Counted from the first letter of the stretch, positions 14,665 to 23,773 are shown. The stretch is 25,158 nucleotides of DNA from an uncultured Bacteroidales bacterium (GCA_934725535.1 CAKVBV010000034.1:1-25158); one strand, 5' to 3'. The notes: generated by a model from the letters alone, not told the origin. Made by a program: numbers and translations.

Positions 14665-15461
14665 TTCTTCAGGAAATCATCAATAGCATAGAATCTGTTG
14701 CTCCCTTGAGTTACCAAGAGGCTTGGGATAATTCGGGACTGCAGGTGGGTGAGCGCAATGCACAGGTAAAGGCGGCATTGTTGGCAGTAGATGTTACGGA
14801 ATCTATTGTCAATGAGGCTATTGCAAAGCATTGCGATGTCATCATATCCCACCATCCGTTGCTCTTCCGCGGGCTCAAGCACCTCACGGGCAGCACGCCG
14901 CAGGAGCGATGTGTGGAGCAGGCTATCCGTCACGGGATTGCCATCTATTCCGCGCACACGTCTATGGACAGTTACCTACATGGCGTCAGCGGGCGCATGG
15001 CAGAGCGCATCGGCATCGCGGAATACCGTATCCTCTCCCCGCAACAGGGGCGCGAAGAGGTGGGGTTAGGTGTGATAGGCAACCTGCCGACACCTATGCA
15101 ATGGACTGATTTCGTGCAACTTGTGCATAACGCATTCCGCACAGACTATTCGGGCATACGTTGCATCGAGCCCGAGAAAACAGAAGTACAGACCATTGCC
15201 CTATGCGGAGGGGCAGGGGCTGAATTTATGGAAACCGCCATTGCACAGGGAGCAGATGTGTACATCTCCGCCGACTTCAAGTACCACGAGATGCAGAGTG
15301 CCGTCGGACGCATCGGCATCATCGACCTAGACCACTGGGTGAGCGAACAATTCACCCGCGACATCTTCCGCGAACTCCTCACACCTTATATAGAGGTGCA
15401 CATCGCCGCAACCGACCGCAGCCCCGTCCAATACTATGCTGACAACGGCATATTGCACTGA
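14661..15461 (+). CDS. Nif3-like dinuclear metal-centre hexameric protein
   Basis: A 266-residue member of the Nif3/YbgI (DUF34) family, which forms toroidal hexamers with a two-metal site. The physiological reaction is not settled for the family; GTP cyclohydrolase I type 2 labels in databases are doubtful. Visible features are LSYQEAWDNSGLQVG (16-30), metal ligands in ISHHPLLF (His64/His65) and AHTSMD (Asp103), and the C-terminal DLDHWVSEQF with the expected His and Glu. It is the short form without the extra middle domain. No ATG fits; the TTG at 14661 gives MILQEIINSIE, the normal family start. It overlaps the DUF5606 stop and lies 32 bp before the zinc-ribbon gene. Confidence 0.92.
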   Translation: MILQEIINSIESVAPLSYQEAWDNSGLQVGERNAQVKAALLAVDVTESIVNEAIAKHCDVIISHHPLLFRGLKHLTGSTPQERCVEQAIRHGIAIYSAHTSMDSYLHGVSGRMAERIGIAEYRILSPQQGREEVGLGVIGNLPTPMQWTDFVQLVHNAFRTDYSGIRCIEPEKTEVQTIALCGGAGAEFMETAIAQGADVYISADFKYHEMQSAVGRIGIIDLDHWVSEQFTRDIFRELLTPYIEVHIAATDRSPVQYYADNGILH

Positions 15462-15493
15462 CAATCACAAGATTAAACTAAAATACAACGAAT

Positions 15494-16246
15494 ATGGCAA
15501 AAGAGAAAGTAGAAAAAGAACTGACCGTAGAGGACAAACTGCGTGCCCTCTATGAGTTGCAAGAGGTCGATTCCAAAATCGACGAGTTGCGCATCCTCGC
15601 CGGCGAACTGCCGCAGGAGGTCAAGGACATGAGCGACGAGGTCGAGGGACTCAAAACACGTCTCTCCAATATCGAAAACGACATCAAGGAACTGGAGACC
15701 GCTATCTCCGACCACCGTGTCCGCATCGAGAACTGCAATGCTGCCATCTCGCGCTACCGCGAACAGCAGAACAACGTGCGCAACAACCGCGAGTTCGACA
15801 ATCTGACCAAAGAGATTGAATACCAAGAACTTGACATCGAGTTGTCGCAGAAGAAGATTCGCACCGCTACTGCTGATTTGGAGGCGCGTCAGGCAGACAA
15901 GACCAAGACCATCTCCGACATCGAGGAGCGCACCGTGGACCTCAACCAGAAGCGCAACGAACTCGACTCCATCCTCGGCGAGACCAAGGACCAAACCGAA
16001 AAACTCATGCTCCGTGCTGCTGAACTCGAGAAGGGCATCGACGAGCGTCTCCTGACCGCTTTCCGCCGTATCCGCAAGAATGCGCACAACGGTTTGGCTG
16101 TTGTCAAGGTCGAGCGCGACAGTTGCGGCGGTTGCCACAGCAAAATCCCCGCACAGCGGCAGTTGGACATCCGCCAGCGCAAGAAAATCATCGTCTGCGA
16201 GTTCTGCGGACGTATCCTCGTGGACCCCGAAATGGGCGAGAAATAA
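15494..16246 (+). CDS. Coiled-coil protein with C4 zinc ribbon
   Basis: The 250-residue protein has a long helical, coiled-coil region (about 10-185, rich in Glu, Lys, Leu and Asp heptads) and a C-terminal C4 zinc ribbon: CGGC near 205-208 and CEFCG near 233-237 (zf-RING_7 type). This layout matches the family often found next to Nif3-like proteins in many phyla; structural relatives suggest a nucleic-acid-binding or chaperone-like role, but the function is unknown. ATG 15494 gives MAKEKVEKELTVEDKL. It is the last gene of the operon and is followed 27 bp later by a strong terminator hairpin. Confidence 0.9.
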   Translation: MAKEKVEKELTVEDKLRALYELQEVDSKIDELRILAGELPQEVKDMSDEVEGLKTRLSNIENDIKELETAISDHRVRIENCNAAISRYREQQNNVRNNREFDNLTKEIEYQELDIELSQKKIRTATADLEARQADKTKTISDIEERTVDLNQKRNELDSILGETKDQTEKLMLRAAELEKGIDERLLTAFRRIRKNAHNGLAVVKVERDSCGGCHSKIPAQRQLDIRQRKKIIVCEFCGRILVDPEMGEK

Positions 16247-16273
16247 CGAACTGAAAATTTATTGATATATCTG

Positions 16274-16314
16274 AAGCAAGAGGCTGCCTGACAAGTGTAG
16301 GCGGTCTCTTGCTT
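16274..16314 (+). terminator. Terminator of the zinc-ribbon operon
   Basis: A 16-bp stem (16274-16289 with 16299-16314; arms begin AAGCAAGAGG and end CTCTTGCTT) contains only two G-U type pairs and a 9-base loop. It is followed by TAATAAAT. It lies 27 bp after the stop and is the clearest intrinsic terminator in the window. Confidence 0.85.
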
Positions 16315-16334
16315 TAATAAATATCGTGCCATCA

Positions 16335-16376
16335 AATTTGTGACTAATGTGTGATAATACGGCGTAGCCGTCCGTT
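16335..16376. repeat. Dispersed hairpin element, copy 2
   Basis: This is the second copy of the element at 414-455 (38 of 42 bases equal, last 24 identical) with the ACGGC-GTA-GCCGT hairpin. Weaker similarity continues to about 16424 (GTTGTCG, GTTGACC). It lies between the terminator and the susC promoter. Confidence 0.7.
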
Positions 16377-16438
16377 TATAGAAGTCTTGACAACGTTGGT
16401 AATCAGTTGTCGAACAATGTTGACCTGAGAGAAAAGTG

Positions 16439-16497
16439 ACAGAAAGTAACAGAAACTACCAAATCGCACCAATAAGTGACAGAAAGTACCGGAAACG
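16439..16497 (+). promoter_or_regulatory. Four phased half-sites upstream of susC, candidate operator
   Basis: ACAGAAAGT occurs at 16439-16447 and 16479-16487, each followed 10 bp on by a related site (ACAGAAACT 16449-16457; CCGGAAACG 16489-16497). A 15-bp exact repeat (16434-16448, 16474-16488) covers the first half of each pair. Start-to-start spacings of 10, 30 and 10 bp put all four on one face of the helix. The array ends 23 bp before the promoter's -7 box, where the -33 element is poor, as expected for an activator site. Confidence 0.55.
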
Positions 16498-16520
16498 CTC
16501 AATGGCTTCTGTGTTTGTAG

Positions 16521-16528
16521 TATCTTTG
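16521..16528 (+). promoter_or_regulatory. susC promoter -7 box
   Basis: TATCTTTG matches the Bacteroidota -7 consensus. No TTG lies at the right distance upstream. The leader to the susC ATG would be about 145 nt; a short ORF at 16576 in that leader overlaps susC and is not convincing. Confidence 0.6.
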
Positions 16529-16681
16529 CATCGTGATTCGGGAAAATCACCACTGGACATTGCAAAAGCAAAAAAATGAAAACTTTTTTGTCAATCAATG
16601 GAAAAGATGTAATTTTGCAGGCGGAAACGGGTGCAATAATTACAAGTCAAAACAAAGTCAAAAATCAAAAATTGAAGTGCT

Positions 16682-19600
16682 ATGAAACATCTGCTTACAA
16701 TCGTTTTATTCTTAAGTGTGGCACTCGCATCGTTTGCACAGGTGAGCGGTACGATTGTAGATGTGCAAAAAGTGCCTGTCATCGGTGCTGCGGTGCAAGT
16801 GAAAGGTTCTACTACGGGTACGATAACAGACCTTGACGGGAATTTCACGCTCACGGCTTCCGGCAATGAGACATTGGTGATCAGTTGCTTGGGCTACATC
16901 ACCCAAGAGGTCCCGTTGCGCGGAGACACCGTGGTCCATATCATTCTCAAGGAAGAGACGCAGAAACTGGACGAGGTGGTCGTGGTGGGCTATGGCACGC
17001 AGAAGAAAGTGAACCTGACAGGTGCGGTGGGAGTAGCCTCCGCAAAGGCTATTGAAGCACGCCCTGTAACGACTGCCACGCAGGCACTACAGGGTGTCGT
17101 CCCCGGTCTGCAGATAGCCAATAACACGGGTAGTCTGGAGAAGACAGCCAAAATCAATATCCGTGGTACGGCGACTATCGGTGAGGGGTCGAGCGGTAGT
17201 CCGCTTGTCTTGATAGACGGCATGGAGGGCGACCTCAATGCCATCAATCCGCAGGACATTGAGAATATCTCCGTCTTGAAAGACGCAGCGGCTTCGTCTA
17301 TCTACGGTTCGCGTGCGCCTTTCGGGGTCATTCTGGTTACTACCAAGAGCGGACGGGACGGCAAGACGCAGGTCAACTACAACAACAACTTCCGTTGGGG
17401 CGCACCTATCGTGAAGATGCACCAGATGGACTCGTACACGTTTGCGCAGTACTACAACGAGGCGGCACGCAATACAGCCAACGATATGAACGCCATCATC
17501 TTCACCGATGAGACCATACAGCGCATCTTGGATTACCAACAGGGGAAGATAACAACCGTCCTGCCTATGCCCGAGAGCGGCACACAATGGCAGAACGCTT
17601 TCACCACAGCCAACGCCAACACCGATTGGTACGACATATTCTACAAGGATTTCAACTTCTCGCAGGAGCATAACCTGTCTGCCAACGGAGGCAACGACAA
17701 GATAAACTACTACGTGTCGCTCAACTATATGAAGCAGGAGGGCTTGCTCAATCTCGGTGAGGAGAACCTGCAGCGTTTCAGCGGCACGGGCAAGGTCAAT
17801 GCCAAACTTACGGATTGGCTCAGGATAGGGTACAATGCGCGTTTTATCCGCGACGACTATACCAAACCTTCTGCAATGAGCGACGGCTTGTATGATAACC
17901 TCGCACGTCAGAATTGGCCGAACCTGCCCCTCTATGACAACAACGGCAACCTCTATTCTGACTCATGGCCAGGGCGCGACTTCCTGCAAGGCGGGCAGTA
18001 CGACAAGATAACCGACAATCTGTATCAGCAGGTTTCGCTCACTGTTGAACCTGTCAAGAACTGGCTTGTCATTGGTGACTTCAACTATCGTCTCCGTTCG
18101 CAGGATACCAAGTCCTACACGCTTGCCACCTACAACTGCGACATCTACGGACAGCCTGTCGGCAAGGACATTGCCACCACTTCGGTTTCGGAACAGCGGT
18201 ACCGTGAAGATTATATCCTTGCCAACCTCCGTACCACGTACCATATTAGCATAGACGATGCACATAATCTCAGTTTTCTGCTTGGAGCGCAGGCTGAAAA
18301 TCTTTGGCTGAAACAATATGGCGTAACGGCTTATGGACTAATCTCTCCCGACCAACCGGAGATAGACCTCACCACAGGTCTCGTTTGGAACTCCGACACA
18401 CAGCAGTGGGAGAAGAAGGAACTCTCCCCCTACGGAAACCGCAGTTCGTGGAGTACTGCCGGTTTCTTCGGGCGTATCAACTACGACTACCTTGGTCGCT
18501 ACCTCGTAGAAGCCAATATCCGTTATGACGGCACATCGCGTTACCGCGGTCCTCTTCGCTGGAACCTATACCCGTCGGTGTCATTGGGGTGGAACATCGC
18601 TGAAGAAGCCTTTATGGAGCCTTATAAACGTACCGTCGGCACACTCAAGATACGTGGCTCGTATGGCGAACTGGGCAACCAGAACACCGATGGTTGGTAC
18701 CCTACTTATCTCACGTTCAGCCCTGTTGTGAATGGCGGTGCATGGCTCCAAAACGGGCAAAAGACTACTGTTATCGGTGTGCCTGCCGCTATTTCCACAA
18801 GTCTGACATGGGAGAAAGTGCGTAATTGGAATGTGGGTCTCGATTGGGCATTGTTCGACAACCGGTTCTTCGGGTCGTTTGACTATTACACCCGCTATAC
18901 CCTCAATATGATAGGAGCATCGGTCGAACTGCCGTCTATCCTTGGCTATACGCCGCCCAAGACCAACAATACCGACCTCAAGACCTATGGTTGGGAGTTG
19001 GAAATCGCTTGGCAAGACCATCGGAGCAACGGTTTTGAGTATGGCATCAAATTCCTCCTTTCCGATGCGCAGACTATGATAACCCGCTATCCGAGCAACA
19101 CCACAGGTTCTATTGACCAATACCTCGCCGGTGAGAAACTCGGCAATATATGGGGCTATGAGACAGTAGGCATTGCTCGGTCGCAGGAAGAGATGAATGC
19201 GCACCTCGACCTATTGGACGAGAACTTCTACAACCACAATGGCTATTACCCATCCGAGGCACGTATGGGGCAGTCTGCACTCGGTTCCGGTTGGGGTGCC
19301 GGTGACATCATGTACGCCGACCTTGATGGCGACGGGCGTATCTCCGCCGGTGAGCGCACCATACATGACCATGGCGACCTGAAGATATTGGGCAACAACA
19401 CCCCGCGTTACCAATTTGGTATTGACCTCAATGCCGCATGGTATGGCGTGGACTTGCGTATCTTCTTCCAAGGGGTGATGAAGCGCGACTATTGGCAGGG
19501 CTCGTCCTACTTCTGGGGAGCCAACACCGATGCATGGTGGTCGGCGGCTTTGGTGCAGCACCTCGACTTCTATCGTGACGAAAACTCCCTGCTTGTGCAA

Positions 19601-19972
19601 CGGGGCATCATGGAGGCGAATACCGATGCTTACTACCCGCGCCCCTCTTTCGACTATGGAGGAGGTCGTGGGCGTAACCACCAACCGCAGTCACGCTATC
19701 TGCAAAATGCGGCGTATATCCGCCTCAAGAACATCCAGATAGGCTACACTTTCCCCGACAAGTGGATGAGCAAAGCCCATATTCAGAAACTGCGTCTCTA
19801 CTTCTCGGCAGAGAATATCTGGACAGGTACGTCCCTTGCCAAGATGTTCGACCCTGAGACTATCGATGGTGGCAGCGACTATGTTGCCGGAAAGGACTGG
19901 CGTACACGCAACAACGGCAATGCCTATCCCCTCTCTATGCAACTCTCCTGCGGCTTGAGTATCACTTTCTAA
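16682..19972 (+). CDS. SusC/RagA family TonB-dependent outer-membrane receptor
   Basis: SusC-type proteins import oligosaccharides or peptides across the outer membrane together with a SusD lid lipoprotein. In the 1096-residue product a signal peptide (about 1-19, LSVALASFA before Gln20) precedes a carboxypeptidase-regulatory-like beta domain (about 22-92, GTIVDVQKVPVIGAAVQVKG, then TDLDGNFTL). The TonB-box region follows (LDEVVVVGYGTQKK, 96-109), then the plug with the SusC signature SSIYGSRAPFGVILVTTK (about 205-222), and a long barrel ending in Phe (LSCGLSITF). No N-terminal STN domain is present, so it is not of the anti-sigma-signalling type. susD follows after 13 bp. The ligand cannot be inferred because no glycoside hydrolase, protease or regulator gene is adjacent. 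Confidence 0.96.
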   Translation: MKHLLTIVLFLSVALASFAQVSGTIVDVQKVPVIGAAVQVKGSTTGTITDLDGNFTLTASGNETLVISCLGYITQEVPLRGDTVVHIILKEETQKLDEVVVVGYGTQKKVNLTGAVGVASAKAIEARPVTTATQALQGVVPGLQIANNTGSLEKTAKINIRGTATIGEGSSGSPLVLIDGMEGDLNAINPQDIENISVLKDAAASSIYGSRAPFGVILVTTKSGRDGKTQVNYNNNFRWGAPIVKMHQMDSYTFAQYYNEAARNTANDMNAIIFTDETIQRILDYQQGKITTVLPMPESGTQWQNAFTTANANTDWYDIFYKDFNFSQEHNLSANGGNDKINYYVSLNYMKQEGLLNLGEENLQRFSGTGKVNAKLTDWLRIGYNARFIRDDYTKPSAMSDGLYDNLARQNWPNLPLYDNNGNLYSDSWPGRDFLQGGQYDKITDNLYQQVSLTVEPVKNWLVIGDFNYRLRSQDTKSYTLATYNCDIYGQPVGKDIATTSVSEQRYREDYILANLRTTYHISIDDAHNLSFLLGAQAENLWLKQYGVTAYGLISPDQPEIDLTTGLVWNSDTQQWEKKELSPYGNRSSWSTAGFFGRINYDYLGRYLVEANIRYDGTSRYRGPLRWNLYPSVSLGWNIAEEAFMEPYKRTVGTLKIRGSYGELGNQNTDGWYPTYLTFSPVVNGGAWLQNGQKTTVIGVPAAISTSLTWEKVRNWNVGLDWALFDNRFFGSFDYYTRYTLNMIGASVELPSILGYTPPKTNNTDLKTYGWELEIAWQDHRSNGFEYGIKFLLSDAQTMITRYPSNTTGSIDQYLAGEKLGNIWGYETVGIARSQEEMNAHLDLLDENFYNHNGYYPSEARMGQSALGSGWGAGDIMYADLDGDGRISAGERTIHDHGDLKILGNNTPRYQFGIDLNAAWYGVDLRIFFQGVMKRDYWQGSSYFWGANTDAWWSAALVQHLDFYRDENSLLVQRGIMEANTDAYYPRPSFDYGGGRGRNHQPQSRYLQNAAYIRLKNIQIGYTFPDKWMSKAHIQKLRLYFSAENIWTGTSLAKMFDPETIDGGSDYVAGKDWRTRNNGNAYPLSMQLSCGLSITF

Positions 19973-19985
19973 TATCGAATCTACA

Positions 19986-21989
19986 ATGAAAACGAGAACT
20001 TTAGTTTATAGCATCATATTGGGCATCAGCACTTTGTGTCTGTCGAGTTGCAATGACTGGCTCACCAAAGAGCCCCTCTCTTCCGTCACACCCGAACAGT
20101 ACTTCACCACAGAAGCAGCCGTTCTCTCTTTCGTGGACGGACGCTACACCGATTTCCTTCCGAGCCATGGCGGCTGGTCAAGCACCACGGGGTGGGACTA
20201 TGGGCGTTTCGCTGCCGATGCCACTTCCGACAACCAAATCAGTGCCGGCGGACCGGGCTATAAGTTCCTCGGCTTGTGGCTTGTGCCGCAGACAGGCGGG
20301 GGCTACGACTTCAGCAATATCTACAAGTGCAACTGGTTCTTCTCGCAGGTACTGCCGCGCTACAATGCAGGCGGGATAAGCGGCGTGAAAGAAAACATCG
20401 ACCACTACATTGGCGAGATGTATTTCCTCCGTGCGTATGGCTATTTCGACAAACTGCAGGCGTTTGGCGACTTCCCTGTCATCACCCGACCGCTCCCTGA
20501 CAACAAAGACACCCTTATTGCTGCCAGTCATCGTATGCCGTCCGACTCTGTGGCACGTTTCATCATGCAAGACCTCGACCGTGCCGCGTTGCTGATGACC
20601 GCCAAGATGCCCAACAGCCGTATCTCACGTGAGGCTGCCCTGTTGCTCAAGTCGCGGGTGGCACTCTATGAGGGTTCTTTCCTCAAGAACTTTGCAGGCA
20701 CACCCTTCGTGCCGGGCAACAGCGAATGGGTAGGTCTGCAGAAAGACTATAATCAGGGCTATACTTTCCCCCACGGCGACATCAACGCTGAGGCAAAATG
20801 GTTCTTCACTCAGGCTATGGCAGCCGCCGAACAGGTAGCCGACGCCGCTGTCCTCACCGAGAACACGGGTACCGTGCAGCAGACAGAATCCGACCCCGCC
20901 AATCCTTATATGGATATGTTCGGTACAGAAGACTTGTATAGCACCCCTGAGGTTATTCTCTGGTGTCCGTATGCCACCAATCTTGTGGCGCACAGCGTAG
21001 TCTATTATGCCCATCGTGGCAATGCCGGTACGGGGCTCACACGCGGTCTGGTGGATAGTTACTTGATGAAAGACGGTCTGCCTGTCTATGCCAGTCCGCT
21101 CTATCGGGGCGACGAGTCGTTTGCTGCTGTGCGTACCGACCGCGACACACGTCTCTCCTGCTTCCTCAAAGAGCCGGGGCAACGCAACTATGTCTATCCT
21201 ACCACCGAACCCAATGGCGCCATCGAGATAGAGCCAATCCCGCAGTTCACGGGCGAGACCGAGACCTATGCCACAGGCTACTCACTCCGCAAAGGCAACT
21301 CCACCCAACAGAAGCAATGCAAGCAAGGAGGTTCCACCACGGGTTGCATCACCTTCCGCAGTGCCGAAGCCCTGCTCAACTACATCGAGGCCTGCTACGA
21401 AGTCAACGGCTCGTTGGACAGCAAAGCCGAGGGCTACTGGCGTGCGCTCCGCCGCCGTGCAGGCGTGGACGAGGACTTCACCAAGACCATCGCCGCTACC
21501 GATATGAACCATGAAGCCAAGAATGATTTCGGTGCCTACACCGCAGGGCAACTGATTGACGCTACCCGCTACAATATCCGCCGTGAACGCCGCTCCGAGT
21601 TCCTCGCAGAGGGCTTGCGTTGGATGGACTTGATACGCTGGCGGGCACTCGACCAACTCATCGACCATCCCTATCACCCCGAAGGCATACATGTCTGGAG
21701 TGCAGGTATGCAAAAGATGTATGCGGATGCGGGTATCACGCTCATCGGCAATGGTACGGATAGTGCCAATGTGTCACCGCAAAGCGATGGCGAGTACTAT
21801 AAGCCCTACTGTCGTAACGCCAAGCAAGAGGGCTACGAAGGACTGACATGGCACATGGCATACTATCTCTCGCCTATCAATGTCAAGGAGTTCCTCCTCA
21901 CCTCCACCGATGGCACTACCAAAGAGACCTCACCGCTCTACCAAAACCCCTATTGGACTACCGAAGCCGATTCTCCCGCCGAAAAATAG
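19986..21989 (+). CDS. SusD/RagB family surface nutrient-binding lipoprotein
   Basis: This is the lid partner of the upstream SusC. The 667-residue protein has a lipoprotein signal (LGISTLCLSS-Cys22, then NDWLTKEPLSSVTPEQYFTT, the standard SusD N-terminus). It has the helical TPR-like part (YIGEMYFLRAYGYFDKLQAFGDFPVIT, about 140-166) and the C-terminal signature RAEALLNYIEACYEVNG, then NIRRERRSEFLAEGLRWMDLIRW (about 525-547). It is complete and somewhat longer than the common 500-600 residues. It belongs to the susC operon and ends 47 bp before a hairpin terminator. Confidence 0.95.
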   Translation: MKTRTLVYSIILGISTLCLSSCNDWLTKEPLSSVTPEQYFTTEAAVLSFVDGRYTDFLPSHGGWSSTTGWDYGRFAADATSDNQISAGGPGYKFLGLWLVPQTGGGYDFSNIYKCNWFFSQVLPRYNAGGISGVKENIDHYIGEMYFLRAYGYFDKLQAFGDFPVITRPLPDNKDTLIAASHRMPSDSVARFIMQDLDRAALLMTAKMPNSRISREAALLLKSRVALYEGSFLKNFAGTPFVPGNSEWVGLQKDYNQGYTFPHGDINAEAKWFFTQAMAAAEQVADAAVLTENTGTVQQTESDPANPYMDMFGTEDLYSTPEVILWCPYATNLVAHSVVYYAHRGNAGTGLTRGLVDSYLMKDGLPVYASPLYRGDESFAAVRTDRDTRLSCFLKEPGQRNYVYPTTEPNGAIEIEPIPQFTGETETYATGYSLRKGNSTQQKQCKQGGSTTGCITFRSAEALLNYIEACYEVNGSLDSKAEGYWRALRRRAGVDEDFTKTIAATDMNHEAKNDFGAYTAGQLIDATRYNIRRERRSEFLAEGLRWMDLIRWRALDQLIDHPYHPEGIHVWSAGMQKMYADAGITLIGNGTDSANVSPQSDGEYYKPYCRNAKQEGYEGLTWHMAYYLSPINVKEFLLTSTDGTTKETSPLYQNPYWTTEADSPAEK

Positions 21990-22036
21990 ACACAAGCCCT
22001 CTTGTAGCGATATAATATACAAACATACAATAATAC

Positions 22037-22063
22037 GGGCTACCCGAACCTATCGGGCAGCCC
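22037..22063. terminator. Bidirectional terminator between susD and the CoA-transferase gene
   Basis: GGGCTACCCGA (22037-22047) pairs with TCGGGCAGCCC (22053-22063) with one mismatch, and AATA/TATT extends the stem outside another mismatch. It sits between two converging genes. AT-rich sequence on both sides, including repeated ATTAACT units at about 22066-22095, could serve termination in both directions. Confidence 0.75.
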
Positions 22064-22091
22064 ATATTAACTATTAACTATTAATTATTAA

Positions 22092-23588
22092 CTATCTCAC
22101 GTAGTTCTCCCACTTCGTATTGCGCATATCGCCGCTCTTGAGGAACTCCTCGTGCATAGCCAGCGCGCAACTCAGTGTATGCGGTGTGTGTGCTGTCTTT
22201 GACATAGCGAGATACTCGTTCAGCATCGGACGATATTGCGGGTCAACGCAGTTGTCGATAATCTCATGCGCACGCTGTATCGGACTCTTGCCGCGCAAGT
22301 CTGCGATACCATGCTCCGTGATAATCACTTTCACGCTATGCTCGCTGTGGTCGAGGTGGCTCACCATCGGCACAAATGCCGAGATGCAACCGCCCTTGGC
22401 TGTCGAAGGTGTGGTGTAGATACTGATATATGCATTGCGGGTAAAGTCGCCGCTACCGCCTATACCGTTCATCATCTTCGTACCGCACACGTGCGTCGAG
22501 TTGATATTGCCGTATATGTCAGCCTCCAATGCCGTATTGATAGTAATCAATCCCAAACGGCGTGCCACTTCGGGGTTGTTGCTAATCTCCTGCGGACGAA
22601 GCACTATCTTGTCGCGGAAGAAATCGATATGGTCAATGATGTCCTGCAACTTGTCCGCACCGATAGTCAGCGAGCAACCGCTGGCAAACTTCACACGTCC
22701 CTCTTTCATCAAGCCTACCACCGAGTCTTGTATCACCTCCGTGTACATCTCAAACGGCGGGATATGTTTGTTCTCGCCCAACGCACCCAGCACGGCATTG
22801 GCTATATTGCCCACACCCGATTGGATAGGCAGGAACGACGATGGGATACGTCCTGCCTTCATCTCCTGCTCCAGGAACAGAGCCACGTTGGCACCTATCT
22901 TCTCTGTCGTCTCGTCCAGCGGTGAGAACTTGCCCACTTCGTTGGGGCGGTTGGTCTTCACTACTGCCACAATCTTCTTCGGATCCACCTTGATATGGTC
23001 TTTCCCGATGCGGTCTGATGGCTTGTAAACAGGTATCTCGCGGCGTTGGGGCGGGTCAAGCGGCTCATACAAATCGTGCAGACCGCGCATCGTAGCAGGC
23101 ATCGCCTCGTTGAGTTCAACGATAATCTTCGGAGCCAACTCGCAGAACGTCAGCATATTACCCACACCTGCCGTCGGTACAATCACACCCTCTTCGTCCA
23201 CGTAGCATGCCTCAATGATAGCAAAGTCCGGACGCTTCATAAACCCGTAGCGCAGGTCTTGTGCCAATTCGCTCAGGTGCATATCGAAATAGTGTGCACC
23301 CTGTGCGTTCAGTTCGGCACGCAGGTCTTTGTTGCCCTGATAGGGGGTACGGAAATCAATAGCGTGTGCACGTGCCAATGCGCCGTCGCAACTGTCACCC
23401 GTGGACGCACCCGTGTACATACCAATCTTGAAAGGTTTGCCCTCTGCGTGCAGAGCCTCTGCCTGATGGGCGATAGCAGTAGGAACATCTTTCGGAGCAC
23501 CGGCAGGCGTAAATCCGCCCATACCGACCACGTCTCCGTTCTGTACTAACTTAGCAGCCTCTTCGGCTGTCATAAATGGAAGTGCCAT
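22092..23588 (-). CDS. Acetyl-CoA hydrolase/transferase family, probable succinate:acetate CoA-transferase type
   Basis: The class I CoA-transferase family (AarC/ScpC/Cat1-like) moves CoA between acyl groups, for example in acetate, succinate or propionate formation during fermentation. The 498-residue product has usual length. Visible are VVGMGGFTPAGAPKDVP (20-36), the catalytic Glu284 in YTEVIQDS, and the oxyanion-loop-type MNGIGGSGDFTRNAY near 378-392, then HGIADLRGKSP. Transferase is favoured over hydrolase by these motifs, but the natural acid partner is not certain. The gene is on the minus strand with its own promoter (23638-23669) and ends against the shared terminator. Confidence 0.9.
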   Translation of the reverse strand: MALPFMTAEEAAKLVQNGDVVGMGGFTPAGAPKDVPTAIAHQAEALHAEGKPFKIGMYTGASTGDSCDGALARAHAIDFRTPYQGNKDLRAELNAQGAHYFDMHLSELAQDLRYGFMKRPDFAIIEACYVDEEGVIVPTAGVGNMLTFCELAPKIIVELNEAMPATMRGLHDLYEPLDPPQRREIPVYKPSDRIGKDHIKVDPKKIVAVVKTNRPNEVGKFSPLDETTEKIGANVALFLEQEMKAGRIPSSFLPIQSGVGNIANAVLGALGENKHIPPFEMYTEVIQDSVVGLMKEGRVKFASGCSLTIGADKLQDIIDHIDFFRDKIVLRPQEISNNPEVARRLGLITINTALEADIYGNINSTHVCGTKMMNGIGGSGDFTRNAYISIYTTPSTAKGGCISAFVPMVSHLDHSEHSVKVIITEHGIADLRGKSPIQRAHEIIDNCVDPQYRPMLNEYLAMSKTAHTPHTLSCALAMHEEFLKSGDMRNTKWENYVR

Positions 23589-23637
23589 GATATGATATTT
23601 ATAAGTAAATTGTTAATATACTACCCGAAAGCGACCG

Positions 23638-23669
23638 CAAAGTTACTCTTTTTTCTCGGAATACACAAA
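23638..23669 (-). promoter_or_regulatory. Promoter of the CoA-transferase gene
   Basis: Read on the minus strand, TTTG (23666-23669), a 20-bp spacer and TAACTTTG (23638-23645) match the Bacteroidota promoter. The ATG is 50 bp downstream. The rest of the 185-bp gap shows nothing else. Confidence 0.75.
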
Positions 23670-23773
23670 TGCCACCATATTGCCCCTCTGCCATTAGAAT
23701 ACATGTCCACAAAATATCTGCAATGCCATCAAGCGGCTTGAAGTAGAGAGAATGTGTTTTTGATTACAATCCT

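Noticed and set aside
16576..16836. 86-codon frame starting ATG in the susC leader
   Set aside because: It overlaps the susC signal peptide and carboxypeptidase-like domain in another frame, and only the first residues look protein-like.
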